From Corythucha ciliata (taxonomy: Eukaryota; Arthropoda; Insecta; Hemiptera; Tingidae), in NCBI GenBank assembly GCA_038030265.1, contig CM075942.1:37600751-37664750 (forward strand): a DNA stretch of 64,000 nucleotides, read 5' to 3'. This document shows, one piece after another, positions 1 through 11,620 of the stretch (the first letter of the stretch is position 1; each line of letters starts with the position of its first letter). The notes under the pieces are model-generated. The model made no database searches. It was given only the letters and a program-made list of their open reading frames with translations, and was not told where the DNA came from. A program made the translations under genes and the position numbers.

Positions 1-849
1 CTGTAGAGGTTTATGGTTCGGAAAGAAGTACTTTCGTTGCTAGTAGTACGAAAACTTTTTACCAAGCTACTTGGTTGATGATGAAATGACTCGGGTGCAA
101 ATTTTTGACCGAGTAAACAACTTGATTCAACCGAGCACATCTACTAGGTTGAATCTGCCAAAATACTTGGTTAAAATCAAAGTCGGTTAGAAATTTTGTT
201 TAACCGAAAAATGATACCAGGTTAAAACGACCGAACTTACTCGGGTGAAAATTATTAACCAAGTTAGCTCAGTTAAATTCAACCGAGTTTTGAGCTGTTT
301 TTTCTCCCAGCGCACGGTAAAAATAACTGCACTCACACGTTTGCAAATTTTTTACCGTGTTTGCACGGGTAAAATCTACCTTTTTTCGGGCTGTTTTTTC
401 TCCAGTGACTGAGATGGAAAATCCCCTCCATGTAAATTGCTATTTTGCCCAGTAAGGAGGGAGAAATGCAAAATCCTTTGTCGCAACACAATTGATTTTT
501 TTTGACAGACCAGTTTTGACCACCATGGTCATCATCAGTGGACGTTTAACCACCACTCAACCGTAAACCAGTGGGTACTGTTCCGGAGGGCACACCGGAT
601 TGATCTCGTAAAAAACATGCATTTTATCTCCAAGCTTTTTAACGGTGAGCTTTGTTTGCAGAATTTATTGGCATTTTATTGAGAAATCCTTAAGAATGTG
701 GAGAAAATTGGGGGTTTACTGGGTTCGTTATGTCAAATTGAGCCATTCAGAAGCGTTCGTCCGAGTGAAAAAAGGCCCCAAGTGTGAGACTTTTCTAAAT
801 TCTTTGTAATACTTCACATTAATGTCCGAGGAATGTTCCTTAAAGTGAG
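1..849. other. Intergenic DNA with a degenerate short repeat
   Basis: No gene is seen. Between about 60 and 300 there are many diverged copies, on both strands, of a short word related to GGTTAAA and AACCGAG/CTCGGTT, spaced by roughly 20-40 bases. This may be an old inverted-repeat element or a decayed minisatellite. The rest up to 849 shows no coding pattern. Low information. Confidence 0.3.
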
Positions 850-899
850 TTATCGCCTGTTCAGTGGATCGGTTAGGGATCCCCCCGAATTACCATCGG

Positions 900-1640
900 T
901 GGCAGTGATCGTACGTTGTTGAGGGGAGCCGCTCGAGGATGAGACGTTCAAGTGCTTTACCTCAACTGGGAGAAGTGTTATGGGGCGATAGCTTCTCGGA
1001 TCGCTGCGGTCTCTTTCTTCATCTTTGAGTAGTAGTAGTATCGTTACGGTCCCTTGTTTCCAGGCTGTTGGAAATTGGGCCGATGCGAGACATTTGTTAA
1101 ATAGGGTGGTGTAGATTTCCACTGCTGGTTCAGAGAGCTGTCGCATCATGTTTCCGGTGATCCCGAGGGGCCGGTGCTTTTTTTAAAGGTGTACGGTCAA
1201 AGACTGATTGTACCTCGCTTGTGGACCAGTATGGTGCGTCAGGTGTTTGCGATGGTCCTTCGGAGTTGGTTCGTATTCTGGCGTCGTCTTCAGTGTCACG
1301 TGAGGGGTAGTGTGTTGGGAAGAGTGTTATATGTTCAGATGAGTAGCGTGGGAGGTATATGGCATCGAGGTGAGCGTTGTGCTGTTCGTCGGTCAGCGTT
1401 GAATTTGGAGGGGGCTGTGCGAATGCCAGCGCTGAGTGTTGGGGACGAGAGGCGTGGGACTTCCTGCGCTGCGATGATGCCCACGTTCAGAGATGGGATA
1501 GTTTCCCTTAGTTCGTCCCAGCTTATCCTTTGGCGTGCCAGGTTTATTTGTGCCATTTTGAGGGTCTGGTCGGGTGTGCTATGGGATGAATTGCTTTCAC
1601 TCATTTTCGAGCTGGGAGGGCGTACTTGGGTGTCTCCCAT
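900..1640 (-). pseudogene. ORF2 fragment: endonuclease start joined to RT start
   Basis: Near 1560 the minus strand reads MAQINLARQRISWDEL, the usual opening of an R1/I-type endonuclease, followed by IIAAQEVP, where the catalytic Glu is usually found as QE. Coding breaks after about 75 residues. From about 1260 downward the reading resembles the linker and first RT blocks: APYWSTSEVQSVFDRTPLKKAP, split here as APYWSTSEVQSV then FDRTPLKKAP, then WKQGTVTILL and SYRPITLLPV. The catalytic RT motifs are absent. A deletion of most of the endonuclease and a 3' truncation explain this. Confidence 0.7.
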
Positions 1641-1718
1641 GACGCTTTTGTATTGGGTGTTTGGGAGCCGAAATAGACGGTGTGGCTTGTGTGGGTTATG
1701 TGGATTGAAGTTGTACGA

Positions 1719-3237
1719 CTATTCATTATCAATCGTGGCGGCCTCGTCGGTGTTTGCCGAAGGAAGGGTTGTTGGCTCGACACCGTCTTGCAGGGTTGGT
1801 AACTCCATCTGCTTGGTACTCTGCTCGGTGGCTATGGGTTCCGCTGTGCCGTAATCTGTGTGACGGACGGCCTGTTGTGTCGCTGAGGTTGGGCACGGGC
1901 ACCGATGATCGCGGGTGTGAGGAGTAGTGTTTTCGCGTCGTTCGTTTACGCAGTTCATGCACCTTGGAGGTCCCGATTTGTTGGGGCACGACTTGAAGTC
2001 GTGTCCAGTCTTCGAGCAATACCCACACACCATTTCCTCACGGGGATTTGGGCATGACGCCGTTGTATGGCGGAAGCCGTGATACCGGAAAAAACGCGAC
2101 GCTTCTGTCAGGTCCCGGGGGGGGGGGGGTGACGCATACCCAGGGCTCAAGTTCGATTTTTCCCTCGCTCATAATAGCATGTCGTGCCGTCGGTGTGACC
2201 TGCACTACTCGCGTCACGTAGCCGGCGGCGGTGGCGGGGGTTGCCTTAGGGAAGAGCGGGGTTATGTCCGTTGGCAGTATGCAACGATGCATGGGGTTTT
2301 TGGCGATTAGGGCCGGTCGGAGCTGTTCCGGTTTCCAGTGGCTCGGAACTTCCCGGATGAGAATACGTGGGAGGAGTCCTGGCAGTGCCATGGCTTAGAG
2401 GCCAGCGGTTTGGAGTGCGGGAGATGCCAACAGTTTTTGTTCGTCCTCTGGTGACTTAAGTTTTATAATGAGGCCGCCAGCTCGAGTCATTTGGGTCCCC
2501 GCGAGGGTGATACCCAGGGATGCCGCGGAGGGCAGTTTGCTCAATAGGTCGCCAATTTTTGAAGTGGCATCCTGCGGCTTCAACATGACTTGTGTGCCTA
2601 GCTCGGATTTAGCGACAGGTCCACTAGAGGCCCTAACGGTGGCGCGGGCTCGAGCAACTGTGCGTTCAAGCTAGGAGATGCGGGGGGCCGCTGCCACTTG
2701 TGCGAATGTGGTTTGAGATGGGCGACGTGGTGGGCGGATTGGCACGTCCGTGAGCGGGGTCGGCGGTTGGTCGGCACGGTTCACGGTGGGGGTGATAAGT
2801 TTTCTTATTTCCGGCAGTACGATATTATTTATTGCTGCCGAGAGGTGGGTTTGAATCTCGCTGCTTATCTCTTGCCGCGTTGGGCTGTCTGACTCTGGGG
2901 GTGGTGTGGCGGCCAGCAGGTAGAGGCAGTGGATGAGCTCTTTAAAGTTTTGGCGCTGGATCGAGTTCCCACTGTAGTGGTCCGTCACCAGTCGTTCGCG
3001 GATGATCGAGGCTCTCTCCGGAGTGGGCTCAAGGTTATTGAGCTTAAGGAAAGCAGCGGTCGCAGTCGGGTTGAATTCAAGATTCGCGTCAGCCGATCCC
3101 GGTCGTGACTGAGTTGATGGGGTGTCATTACGAAGCGACGGGTTAGTCACGGTGGTTGGTGGTGTCAGCGTCGTGTCTGAAGAGCGCTTCGTCGGACGAG
3201 TCGTCGTGGAGGGCTCTTTGGGGGTTTTAGGCCCCAT
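1719..3237 (-). pseudogene. ORF1 (gag-like) of the R1-like element
   Basis: ORF1 would encode the RNA-binding protein that packages element RNA. An ATG at 3237 opens a 188-residue, Pro/Thr/Ser-rich segment ending at 2671. Coding similarity then hops frame through 2586-2395, 2391-2038 and 2150-1719. The last segment carries a CX2CX4HX4C knuckle (CGYCSKTGHDFKSC), a second Cys/His cluster starting PRCMNC, and a degenerate knuckle upstream where a Cys is replaced (FRYHGFRHTTASC). At least three frameshifts make it a pseudogene. Confidence 0.75.
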
Positions 3238-3240
3238 TAT

Positions 3241-3691
3241 GGGTTGCTAACGGGTTAGCACAGTTGGGGGTGGGATGAGGGTACCTTTCAAATGTACAGG
3301 AATGATCCCCGTGAAAAGTTAGGAAAAAAAGGATTTTTCGCGGGTACCACGCTATCTCGTGGTAGGGACGAGTGGGGGTGGGGTTATTTGTACAGAAATG
3401 ATCCCCCTGTGATTTTGGAAAAAGGTTAGGGGAGGGGTAGATTTACAGGGAGAGGGGTAGGGGTAAAAATGACCGGTGGGTCAAAACAGGTCGAGCGCCA
3501 TCAAGGGTTTTTCGATCTGAAGACTTGACCGGTGGGGGGGGGGTACATGCACTAATTACACTTATATTTACACAGAAAAATAAAAATGTCTCTTGACAGT
3601 TCATGACCACGTGTTGGTAAAGCACGTGTTTACCAACCACGTGTCGCGATTTGGCAACGTCGCGCCTTATGAAATAAAACAAAGTTCAACT
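3241..3691. other. Probable 5' UTR of the R1-like element and spacer
   Basis: No coding signal. The phrase GAATGATCCCC/GAAATGATCCCC occurs twice, near 3300 and 3400, suggesting a short direct duplication in the leader upstream of ORF1. A poly-G tract lies at 3533-3543. The region ends at the poly-T that marks the tail of the next element. Confidence 0.35.
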
Positions 3692-4001
3692 TTTTTTTTT
3701 TTTTTTTAATTAGAGAACTTTATTATTCTAGGAATATTATAGTTTTTGGTACAAAGTATATAGTAAAGCTTAGCCTTAATTAACATGTAACGTGAACTTA
3801 GGTGCGGTACAGCAACCGTCCTTCAACCAGAAGTATAAATTAGCGGCAGAAATTAACAATTCAGGTACAATAGTAATAAATACATAGTTCTTTGGTGAAT
3901 GTAGTGGCAATGCATATAGGTTTAGATTTATCAGCCCACAATAGTGAAGGTATCGCAATTTAGAAACTTCTATTTACATTACAGATTAGGGCTGGGTGCT
4001 G

Positions 4002-5797
4002 CTAAAACGTCTTGTGGACGTTTTTTTTAATCTTCCGTTCGGGTGGTTGTGGCGGTGGGCGTGCAGTAATTCCGCGAATTAAGGCCATGTCATTGTAGTT
4101 TGTGTCATGGTAGTTTGCAGGCGTTGGTACGATTCTTTGATGACTTCTGATACCTCGGCAAGATTCTGATCGTTGTGAAGAACAGTGTTTCGCATGAACC
4201 ATGGGGCTCCAGTAGTTAATCGCATCACTCTGTTTTGAATAGTTTGCACCTTTTGTATGTGGGATTTTGCTGCTGAACCCCACAGTCCACAAGCGTACTG
4301 CCAAATGGGGCGAATTAACATAGTATAAAGCAACCTTTTAGAGTGGAGTGGCAGGGTAGATTGACCGCTCATGAGGAACTTGAGTTGATGAATTCTAATT
4401 CGGCATCTGGATACCAGGCTTTGAATGTGGTTTGCCCATGTAAGTTTTGGGTCCAGTATGATCCTGAGATATCTGACTCTATCTGCGTTTGGGATTGGAG
4501 TACCGTTTAGTCTCACTTTTGGGACTTTTACGTTTTTTAGATACGTAAACGTGACTAGTGCAGATTTTGTAGGATTCATGGATACCCGCCATTTGTCACA
4601 CCACAGGCCCACCTCGTCCATAAAGTTTTGCATAGTATTTTCTGCTTCTTCTGTCGAGTGAGAGCTACAAAGAGCAGCAACGTCATCAGCAAACTGTGCT
4701 ACAGTGATCCCAGAAGGTGTAGGAAAGTCGCTTGCATAAATAATGAAAAGGAATGGCCCAAGGACGCTGCCCTGGGGAACCCCAGCCTTGGTGACGCATT
4801 GCCACATCTTACTGTAAAAGTGCGTTGAGACAGATAGGATAGAATTAATCTGTAGTAGGTATCCGGAAGATGTGGTTTTATTTTAGCAAGCAATCCTGGA
4901 TGCCACACCTTATCAAAGGCCTTCTCAGTGTCCAAGAACATTCCCAGGCAAACTTTTTTTTCTTCATAGGTATTAAGTATTTCTTCCACGACTCGATGGA
5001 GTTGTTGAGGACATGAGTGAAACTGCCTGAAACCTAGCTGAGTGTCTGGAAGAAGGGAAGAAAGAAAAGGGAGTATTTTATGGAGCAATAATCTCTCAAG
5101 TATTTTTGAAAATAATGGAAGGAGACTTATGGGCCTATATGCGGCAGGATTATTCGCATCCTTCTCTGGTTTTTTCACCATTACCACGCAAGCATGTTTC
5201 CACTTGTTAGGGAAATGGCCGGTTCTCATAATGGCGTTGTATATCTGCGTTAACATAACAATTCCTTTGCGTGGTAAGGCTGAGAGAAGAGGTTGAGTAA
5301 TGAGGTCATGTCCGGGTGCCTTTTTTGTGGGGGATCGCTGAATGGCATTTCTAACTTGTCCCGGAGAAAAGGAATCTTTGAATAAGTGTAGAGAAAGGGG
5401 TGCCTGAATTTGATCTTCAACTTGGAGAGTGAAGCTAGGGTTTGAATCCGGGTGTGGAGAGAACTGATTGGTGAGTATGTCCGCAAACAAGTCAGCTTTT
5501 TCTTGTGGTGTTGAGTACCATTCAGAGCCCACTTTCAATGGTGGAATCGTTGTTGGTACTTTTGTAACCAATTTCGTTGTTTTCCATAGAGAACCATCTT
5601 TAGCATCTAATGCTTTAATACAGTTGTGATGTGCCTCAGTATGTTCCTCTCGCAAAGCAATTGTTAAATCTTTGGCCGCGTTGTTGAATAGCCGCTTGTC
5701 GATTGGGTGTCCTGTTCTGAGCCATTGCCTGCGTGCTGATTGTTTAACTGATAGAAGGGATTGAATGTAGGGCGATGGAACAAATGGACGAGTATTG
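4002..5797 (-). pseudogene. Jockey-like reverse transcriptase
   Basis: RT would copy element RNA at the nicked target. Visible blocks: AYRPISLLPLFSKILERLL, LGFRQFHSCPQQLHRVVEE, motif A LDTEKAFDKVWH (first catalytic Asp), motif B AGVPQGSVLGP, motif C QFADDVAAL (FADD, both Asp present), and the thumb block VRYLRIILDPKLTW. The first part runs in one frame from the insertion point to about 4720; the rest continues in another frame to 4079. The usual basic C-terminus (HRHNHPNGRLKKT) appears in a third frame ending near 4002. At least two frameshifts. Confidence 0.88.
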
Positions 5798-5801
5798 ATA
5801 A

Positions 5802-8322
5802 CCCATTATCTGCCAAAACTCGAAAAAAAAGAATTTCGTCACGATTTTTAATTTTCTGTGTTAAAAGTAAGTGGAAAGACATTTCTGAAGTACCAATTCA
5901 TCAATAAGGGCAGTAGTGAAGGGATGAAAGGGCGTCCCATAAATGGGACGCTGGCAGGATTGGGTATATTTTTCTTATATTCACGACAATTTTTGCGTTT
6001 TTTATATTTATATTTTTGTTTTATTTTAACGAGTGAAACTCGGCAAAACATCTATCATGAAGTGGTACGTCGCATCTGGAGCATATTCTCGTTGTTTTTT
6101 CCCACACTACGCACATCTCCTTTGGGTCGTGATCGGAATTACAAAGTGATTCCCAGCGTCATACCTAGTGTCGATGGACACCCGTCCTTGTTTTGCTCTG
6201 GCCCCTTTTTTTTGGAGCAGAATCCGTTTTCTTCGTCAAGTACGTTCTGACAATGTTCCGCCGTACGTCTAAAAGGGACATAGACCCTGGATTTGGCGTC
6301 TGTATCACTCTCCAAGTGTTCACTACGCACACGTCGAGCATTTGTGTGAACAATGGCCACCACCACTTCTTCGAACGAATTCTTATTCTGTAGAGGGATA
6401 TTTGTTTGTCGAGCAAATCCACTCCACCCATATGGCTTTTGTAATCTTGAATTACCTTAGGAATTTTTATTGTCGTTTCTTTTTTCTCCGAGCGGGAGTA
6501 TCGTTTGGTATTCCCTTGGGGCTCCACGGATCCGAAATTTGAAGCGAGTGTGACAGCCTTGTTGTCCCTCCATTTCACGACCATAATCTCATTATTTTTG
6601 TCAAACCAGGCATCGTGTGTTCCCCGTTCTTCTAATTTTTCCATGGTTTTCGAGTCGATGAGAGGACAGTTTTTCGTTCGAATCTCTCGTACTGTTCCAG
6701 TGGCGCGTAATTTTTTTCCCTTCAGGTCCACCAAAATATCGACGCTGGTGAAGAAATTATCAAAGTAAAGAGCGTGATTTGGCATCGAATCGTCAGGGAT
6801 GATGCTTGTCAGTTCGGAGATGACTCGGGATCCGAGAGGTCCAGTTTCGCGAGTTTCAGTAGTTTTCTTTCCACAATAAGGCTCGAAATTGTAAAGATAA
6901 CCATTGGAGCTATACAAACACTAGATTTTGTACCCAAATTTGACGGGTTTGTTCCTCATATACATTTTCGATGGGTGCCTTCCGTAGTATCTGACCATCA
7001 TCTCATCAAGCGATAGATTTTCGTGAAATACCCCAAACTTGGAGAACTCTTTTTTGAGTTTGGTGAAAAATAAACGAACTTTATACATTTTGTCATTTTT
7101 GTCGATGGTTTGGTTGTCATTCAAGTGCACGTATTTTTTTATTTCGCGAAAGCGATTTTTGGGCATGGCCTGAGCAACTAGTGGCACCCCGCCATCTGAC
7201 GATGTATCCCAATACATGTCTTCCTGGGGAAGCTTGTGGTATCCTGATATCAGTAATACGCCAATGAAACTTTTCAACTCGTCGCGAGACATTGAAAATG
7301 ACTGATTATTTTTCATGTGCTTCAGACTGGTCGACGATGGAGTCCAATACTTGGTCGGAGAGAAATTCCTCAAAAATTTCCCCCAAGTTTTATTTTGAAG
7401 TTTCATAAGTGCGGGTGGGATTTCACATGGTTGTTGGGGTTCCCTAAAAGTCGTGTAGTTCGGCTCGCACTTAGACCACTTTCGGAGCCTTGCCATGTTT
7501 ATTTGGCTCGCCTCTTCTTCCAAAGTTCTCGAATCAATCTTTGGCTTCTTTTTTTTGGCTGAGCGGAATCCATTTTTGGCTCAGGTGGCAGAAGAGAAAT
7601 AACCTCCAACGTACCTGCTACATCTTTGATGTCTTCATCAGCTTGGAGGTTATTGTCATCTAAATTTTCCTCGTCGGTAAGCACGTCGGGATCGGGAGGG
7701 ATGATAACGGCCTCGACACTCTCCGGTTCAAGGCCACGGTCTGCCTCCTCGAGGTACTCCAAATATGCAGCCACCTCGTTCATTGATAAACACTTTTTTC
7801 TGTCCATCAGATCTGTAACTGGAAAAAGGAAAATATAGCTCTCAAACGGTATAAAACCAAGAAAGCAAGAAAAAACATGTCCATTCAAATGCCAAAACGA
7901 CAGCTGGGGGTTCATCCTATTGAAACCAGTAAAAGCAAACACATCATGCCAATGTCCCAAAATTGGGACGATGACTTCAAAGTAGTAGTATGACTTACCG
8001 TTTACGGATTCTCGTCGGAAAACTTGCTCTAGTATGGGAATAGAGTGCTGTCGATTAGCAAACGACGACAAATCTCTCTCATCAGTCAGATCTTCGATGA
8101 AAAATGAACATGATGATAAAACCCGAATGAGCTCGTATTTTCTCAACTTCGAGACAATCTGGCGGACATTACACGAACTTCTGCGGCAAAAACTTTTTTT
8201 TCCTCTTATCCCCTAACTGTTCAATGAAAAATGAGCCACAAAAGAACCCAAAAGCCCTAAAGTGCATTATGTACTACATTAAAAAGAAACGTCCCATTTT
8301 TAGGACGCTGGTACATAATGGG
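5802..8322 (-). mobile_element. piggyBac-like DNA transposon with ATAA target duplication
   Basis: A 2521-bp element. The left end is CCCATTATCTGCCAAAAC and the right end, read inward, is CCCATTATGTACCAGCG, typical piggyBac CCC-starting inverted repeats. ATAA is present directly outside both ends (5798-5801 and 8323-8326). Splicing out the element plus one ATAA fuses the Jockey ORF2 exactly in frame (APRSLIN then TRPFVPSPYIQ). A perfect 9-bp-arm palindrome, GCGTCCCAT-AA-ATGGGACGC, sits near 5932, and a related degenerate copy lies at the right end (8289-8313), both followed by CTGG. These may be transposase-binding sites. Confidence 0.9.
6040..8146 (-). pseudogene. piggyBac-like transposase, broken
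   Basis: The N-terminal part (8146-7499) has an acidic stretch. It also holds a likely intron: donor GTAAGT just below 8000, acceptor ending TTACAG near 7812, keeping frame. The catalytic part follows after a frameshift near 7510: FIGVLLISGYHKLP, then SLDEMMVRYYGRHP with the first Asp. An in-frame TAG at about 6921 replaces the Trp expected after GYKI. Then LYFDNFFTSVDIL (second Asp) and GGVDLLDKQISLYRI (third Asp). After a stop at 6165 the frame still encodes a Cys-rich C-terminal finger (CSRCDVPLHDRCFAEFH). The DDD triad is intact, but stops and a frameshift disable the gene. Confidence 0.88.
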
Positions 8323-8326
8323 ATAA

Positions 8327-9193
8327 GGCTTCTAGGTGCTGACGCTTCGCATGCAGCCGCTTGAATAATTCTAGTGAGAGAGGCCAATGATGCATCGATA
8401 TCCGCTGGGGTTTTGAGAGGGTCTTGAAGTTCAACCCTTTTTTGAATGATGGTTTTATACAATTCCCAGTTGAATGGGTAATTCATCAGTCCATACGGGC
8501 GTTGCTGATGTCCTCCAGTGCATAGTTCAATCAAAACTGGAAAATGATCGGAATGCATCTCTTTCAAAACTACAGGCGATGTACAATAAGATTGTATCTT
8601 TTTTCCTAGGTAGAAGTCCAATACGTCGGGAGAACGAGTTGTATCAGGGGATAATATGTGGGTTCATTAGGATACATGACATCCAGTTGAAAGGCCATAG
8701 CAGTATCATGGAGAACTTTTCCTAGGGGATTGGCAATTCGGCATCCCCATCTTGAATGTTTGGAGTTGAAGTCGCCGCCTAGTAGGAAGTCAGATTTCAT
8801 CTCGTGTACGATTCTCCAAAAGTCCAATTGGGACATTCTATTTTCAGGGGCCGAGTAGAAAGAGCCTATTTGAATTGATCCGTTCAGATGTGGTATACTG
8901 ATGCGAGTTACTTGAAATTTCTCTTCTTGAATAACGGGAAGTACATCATGTATAACTGAGCATTTCACTAGTAGAGCAGAGCCACCTTTACGATGCCCGC
9001 TTGGATGGTCTGAACGGTATGTTTTGTACCCGGGTACTTGAAATTTAATGTAGGGAGATAATTTGGTTTCTGTTACAAGAATTATATCTATATTGTAAAG
9101 CTGCAGAAACAATTTTAGGTCATGGTACTTATTATTGAGACTTTGTGAGTTCCAGGTGCAGACATTGAGCGAATTTTTATCTCGAGTGTTCAT
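8327..9193 (-). pseudogene. Jockey-like endonuclease
   Basis: An APE-type endonuclease that would nick target DNA. Reading from 9193: NVCTWNSQSLNNK (N at the active site), ILVTETKLSP (catalytic Glu), KGGSALLVK, LLGGDFNSKHSRWGC (GDFN), and in another frame HSDHFPVLIEL (SDH, the C-terminal catalytic His). The frame changes between about 8640 and 8606. The stretch after SDHFPV is the endonuclease-RT linker, interrupted by the piggyBac element. Confidence 0.85.
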
Positions 9194-9339
9194 GATTTAT
9201 TTGCGATGAGTGAGGGTAATACTTGTAGCAAATTTTGAACTAGAGGTTGCAGCAGAGATAGTAATGAATCAATTTTTTTCATCAGGTTGTCTATCGTTGA
9301 GTCAGAACCATTTGTGACACTAGCATACGTTTTATTGGT

Positions 9340-9700
9340 TTACGAGGTTCCCTGATTGCTATGAGTAGCTGGGGTGACCTCCCGTCGAGTTGGTTGCGAG
9401 ATTGTCGTTTTTTGAAGTGATTGAGTAGGTCTAGGATCTTGCTGGAGCTTTTTGTAGATGGGACAACCTTTATAATTTGCTGTGTGGGGTCCTTTGCAAT
9501 TCGCACAAACCGGAGGATCGTTTATCGGTTTTGTGCATGCATCGGAAGAGTGAAATTGATCACATTTTACACAGCGAGGAGAGCGGTGACAATAATTTTT
9601 CGAATGCCCATAATCTTGACACTTCATACATTGTAGAACTGTCCGTCGGGGTTTAGGAGGTTCGACTTTTATTTTCGAGTAGGTAATACAATTTATTTAG
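9340..9700 (-). pseudogene. Jockey-like ORF1, zinc-knuckle C-terminus
   Basis: The minus strand reads KVEPPKPRRTVLQCMKC then CMKCQDYGHSKNYC, followed by PRCVKCDQFHSSDAC and PVCANCKGPHTANYKGC. These are three consecutive Cys/His knuckles in the arrangement of Jockey-type gag proteins, which bind nucleic acid. Sequence above about 9700 does not continue the protein, so the N-terminal two thirds are missing. Confidence 0.8.
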
Positions 9701-10125
9701 CGAATATATTTCGTTGTTTTTCGGATTCGGTTTTCAACTTTTTTCAATAAAAATGTCACTTTTTAGGAAAATTAAATACAATGTATTCTCTACGGGGAAG
9801 AATTGAAAATTCAAAATCTCCCGAATGGCTCGATCAATTTGAGTGATTTCAACAACAAAAGTTCCGTCTCGTTGAGCCCGAATTTTCATGACCATAAAAA
9901 ATGAAAATGACTCACCCGTTGCTGGTAGAACCACGAAACGCTCTCACACCCACAGGGGTGGGAGCAAAAATCCAAAATTCCGGCTGTGGCCGTCCTCCTA
10001 TTAAAGGATTCTGCTTGCCAAAATTTAGATCGGTCCTAGATGAAAAACCCTACTTCACTGAGATCACTTCACGGAGCGGCTTCAAAACGATGTGAACACT
10101 TCCACGATTGGAGAACGACTTTTTT
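9701..10125. other. Unassigned spacer
   Basis: An ORF of 66 codons on the minus strand (9734-9934) has no recognisable motif. Nothing else can be supported here. Confidence 0.2.
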
Positions 10126-11037
10126 AATGCTTAAAAACTGCTCATTGACGTCATTTTTCCCTCGCACCATCCATCCCCTTCAGAAGAACATTGAAATTTA
10201 TTTAAAAATCACTAGACGCACCAATCGGGCAACTGCAGTTGATATCCTTGTCCGCATGTGCCAATTCACCGGTATACTTTTCCCCTGAATCATTCCGATT
10301 CATGCAAGTTCCCCATTAAGAATTTAGGAAAAGTGTGAAATAGGATAGGATAAGTAATGGGGGGGGGGAGAAGAAAGTTTACCGCCACCCCTGTCAAACA
10401 GGCATAAAACCGCCCCTGGTAGAAATCACTCTATGGAAAGACTTCCTCAGCTTTACCGTTGCTTATTACTCATCAGCGATGCTTTGCGCACTCTTCGCCC
10501 GCTGTGTATCTGTATGAAGACGCTCTCTGAGCAACGTAGCCAAATAAATTCTCCGCAGCATTTGTGTGTATTCGAAGAAGAAAGTACGCCCATCGTCTGA
10601 GCACATTGAACAGAAATTTATTTTAGATGTATTTTTGAAGTCAAATCTGTTAAAGTTGCTCGAGCAATGGGGAAACAATTCAGCGCCAGTGCTGAGTAGG
10701 GTGGTGGATTCGAAAGAAATAAAAGAGGAGAAAATGAAAAAAACAGAACGAAAACGTTTGGCCACCACCGACCAGGTAGTCCAGTCAAAATAGAATTTTA
10801 CCTTGCAAAAGGTCCAGCATCATTTTTTATTTTTTATCTTGAATGTGTAGGTGTATGAGAAAAAAAAATGTAAAATCACGATTTTCCGGCAATGGGGAAC
10901 TTGCATGAATACCCGATTTGGGGGAAAAGTATTATCAGTGAATTGGCACATGTGGACAAGGATATCAACGGTAGTTGTAGCCTGATTGGTGCCTGTGGTG
11001 GAGGGAAAAATGACGTCAAAGAGCAGTTTTGAAGCAT
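10126..11037. repeat. Inverted-repeat element with long arms
   Basis: The left arm 10126-10317 is the reverse complement of the right arm 10891-11037, with shared blocks such as AATGGGGAACTTGCATGAA, GTGAATTGGCACATG and GGGAAAAATGACGTCAA. The left arm is about 45 bases longer through an internal insertion. The core (10318-10890) holds a 75-codon plus-strand ORF (10566-10793), lysine-rich and without a recognised domain. A foldback-type or non-autonomous DNA element is likely; no clear target duplication was found. Confidence 0.7.
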
Positions 11038-11083
11038 TTGCAGAAACTCTAAAATGTTTTGTTTACAAATAACAAGAAAAATC

Positions 11084-11126
11084 CAAGGTGACTAAACTGT
11101 TCTGTAGGTGCCGCAGATTTCCCCAT
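11084..11126 (+). repeat. Terminal fragment of the CAAGGTGAC element family
   Basis: CAAGGTGACTAAAC followed by TAGGTGCCGCAGATTTCCCC matches the ends of the elements at 51474-52175 and at 63617 to the window end. Only about 43 bases of one end are present. It abuts the left edge of the 498-bp duplicated block. Confidence 0.7.
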
Positions 11127-11620
11127 CATTTGGAACCTACAAATCGTCTGAATCCACTTCTATACCAGAGTCATCAGGATCTGGAGCAGATGCCAGTAGT
11201 GCCATAATCCTTTTAGCCCGGTCGGAAAAACATCTTGGTACTTGGTCTGTCATGGTAGGGTGCAACCAAATTCACTCGAAGTGAATACAAGCCTTTGAAA
11301 CGGAAAATCAAAAAATGCTCACCTCCAGCCTTGAATCCTTTTATTATATTCTCTGGATGCCGGTGAAATTTACCCTCTGCAGAACATACGTAAGATCCAC
11401 AATTGCTAAGGCTGAAACAGTAAGATTTACCGGTAGAAAAATTATTTACCAAATATGGCTTTCACGGAGGGGATGGACAAGCTCAGAAATCCGCACGCCC
11501 CTCACAGCCGACACCCCTCAACAGGCGACCCTCTCTGGAACTGAAGAGGACGCAGAAGGAGGCAGACGCGGAGTGAGTCATGACAGGGATTGGATAAGAG
11601 GAAGTTAAATTGCTCCAATT
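11123..11620. repeat. 498-bp direct duplication, copy 1
   Basis: Matches 12768-13265 in the same orientation. I noted only two base differences (one near 11148, one near 11195). The copies are 1645 bp apart. The block contains, on the minus strand, a possible 5' exon with ATG at 11253 and an upstream GC-richer stretch (11461-11600), so it may be a duplicated promoter plus first exon(s). Confidence 0.9.
11137..11253 (-). CDS. Possible first exon or short ORF in duplicated block
   Basis: A 38-codon ORF starting MTDQVPRCFSDRAKRIMALL and ending in an acidic DPDDSGIEVDSDD tail before TAG. The stop is embedded in TTTGTAGGTT, so a GT donor just before it could instead splice the acidic tail onward. 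Acidic N-termini of this style occur in piggyBac-type transposases, but there is no second piece here to support that. Function unknown. Confidence 0.3.
   Translation of the reverse strand: MTDQVPRCFSDRAKRIMALLASAPDPDDSGIEVDSDDL

Larger units (their letters stand above)
850..3240 (-). mobile_element. R1-like non-LTR retrotransposon, internally deleted
   Basis: Reading the minus strand from 3237 downward gives a gag-like ORF1 with zinc knuckles, then the start of an apurinic-type endonuclease, then the beginning of a reverse transcriptase. That order is diagnostic of R1/Jockey/I-type non-LTR elements. Most of the endonuclease is missing and the RT breaks off after its first motifs, so the 3' half is lost. 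Several frameshifts show it is dead. Assignment to the R1 group rests on RT spacer wording and the CCHC pattern and is an inference. Confidence 0.8.
3692..9700 (-). mobile_element. Jockey-like non-LTR retrotransposon, 5' truncated, split by piggyBac
   Basis: A minus-strand element whose 3' end is the poly-T run at 3692-3707 (poly-A on its own strand), with an AATAAA-type signal just inside it near 3717. Going upward come RT (4002-5797), then a 2.5-kb piggyBac insertion (5802-8322), then endonuclease (8327-9193) and the zinc-knuckle end of ORF1 (9340 to about 9700). The 5' end is lost near 9700. I could not find a convincing target-site duplication. Confidence 0.88.

Noticed and set aside
1174..1854. 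226-codon plus-strand open frame
   Set aside because: It is the antisense shadow of the R1-like ORF1/ORF2 region, has no recognisable motif, and its composition mirrors the minus-strand coding frame.
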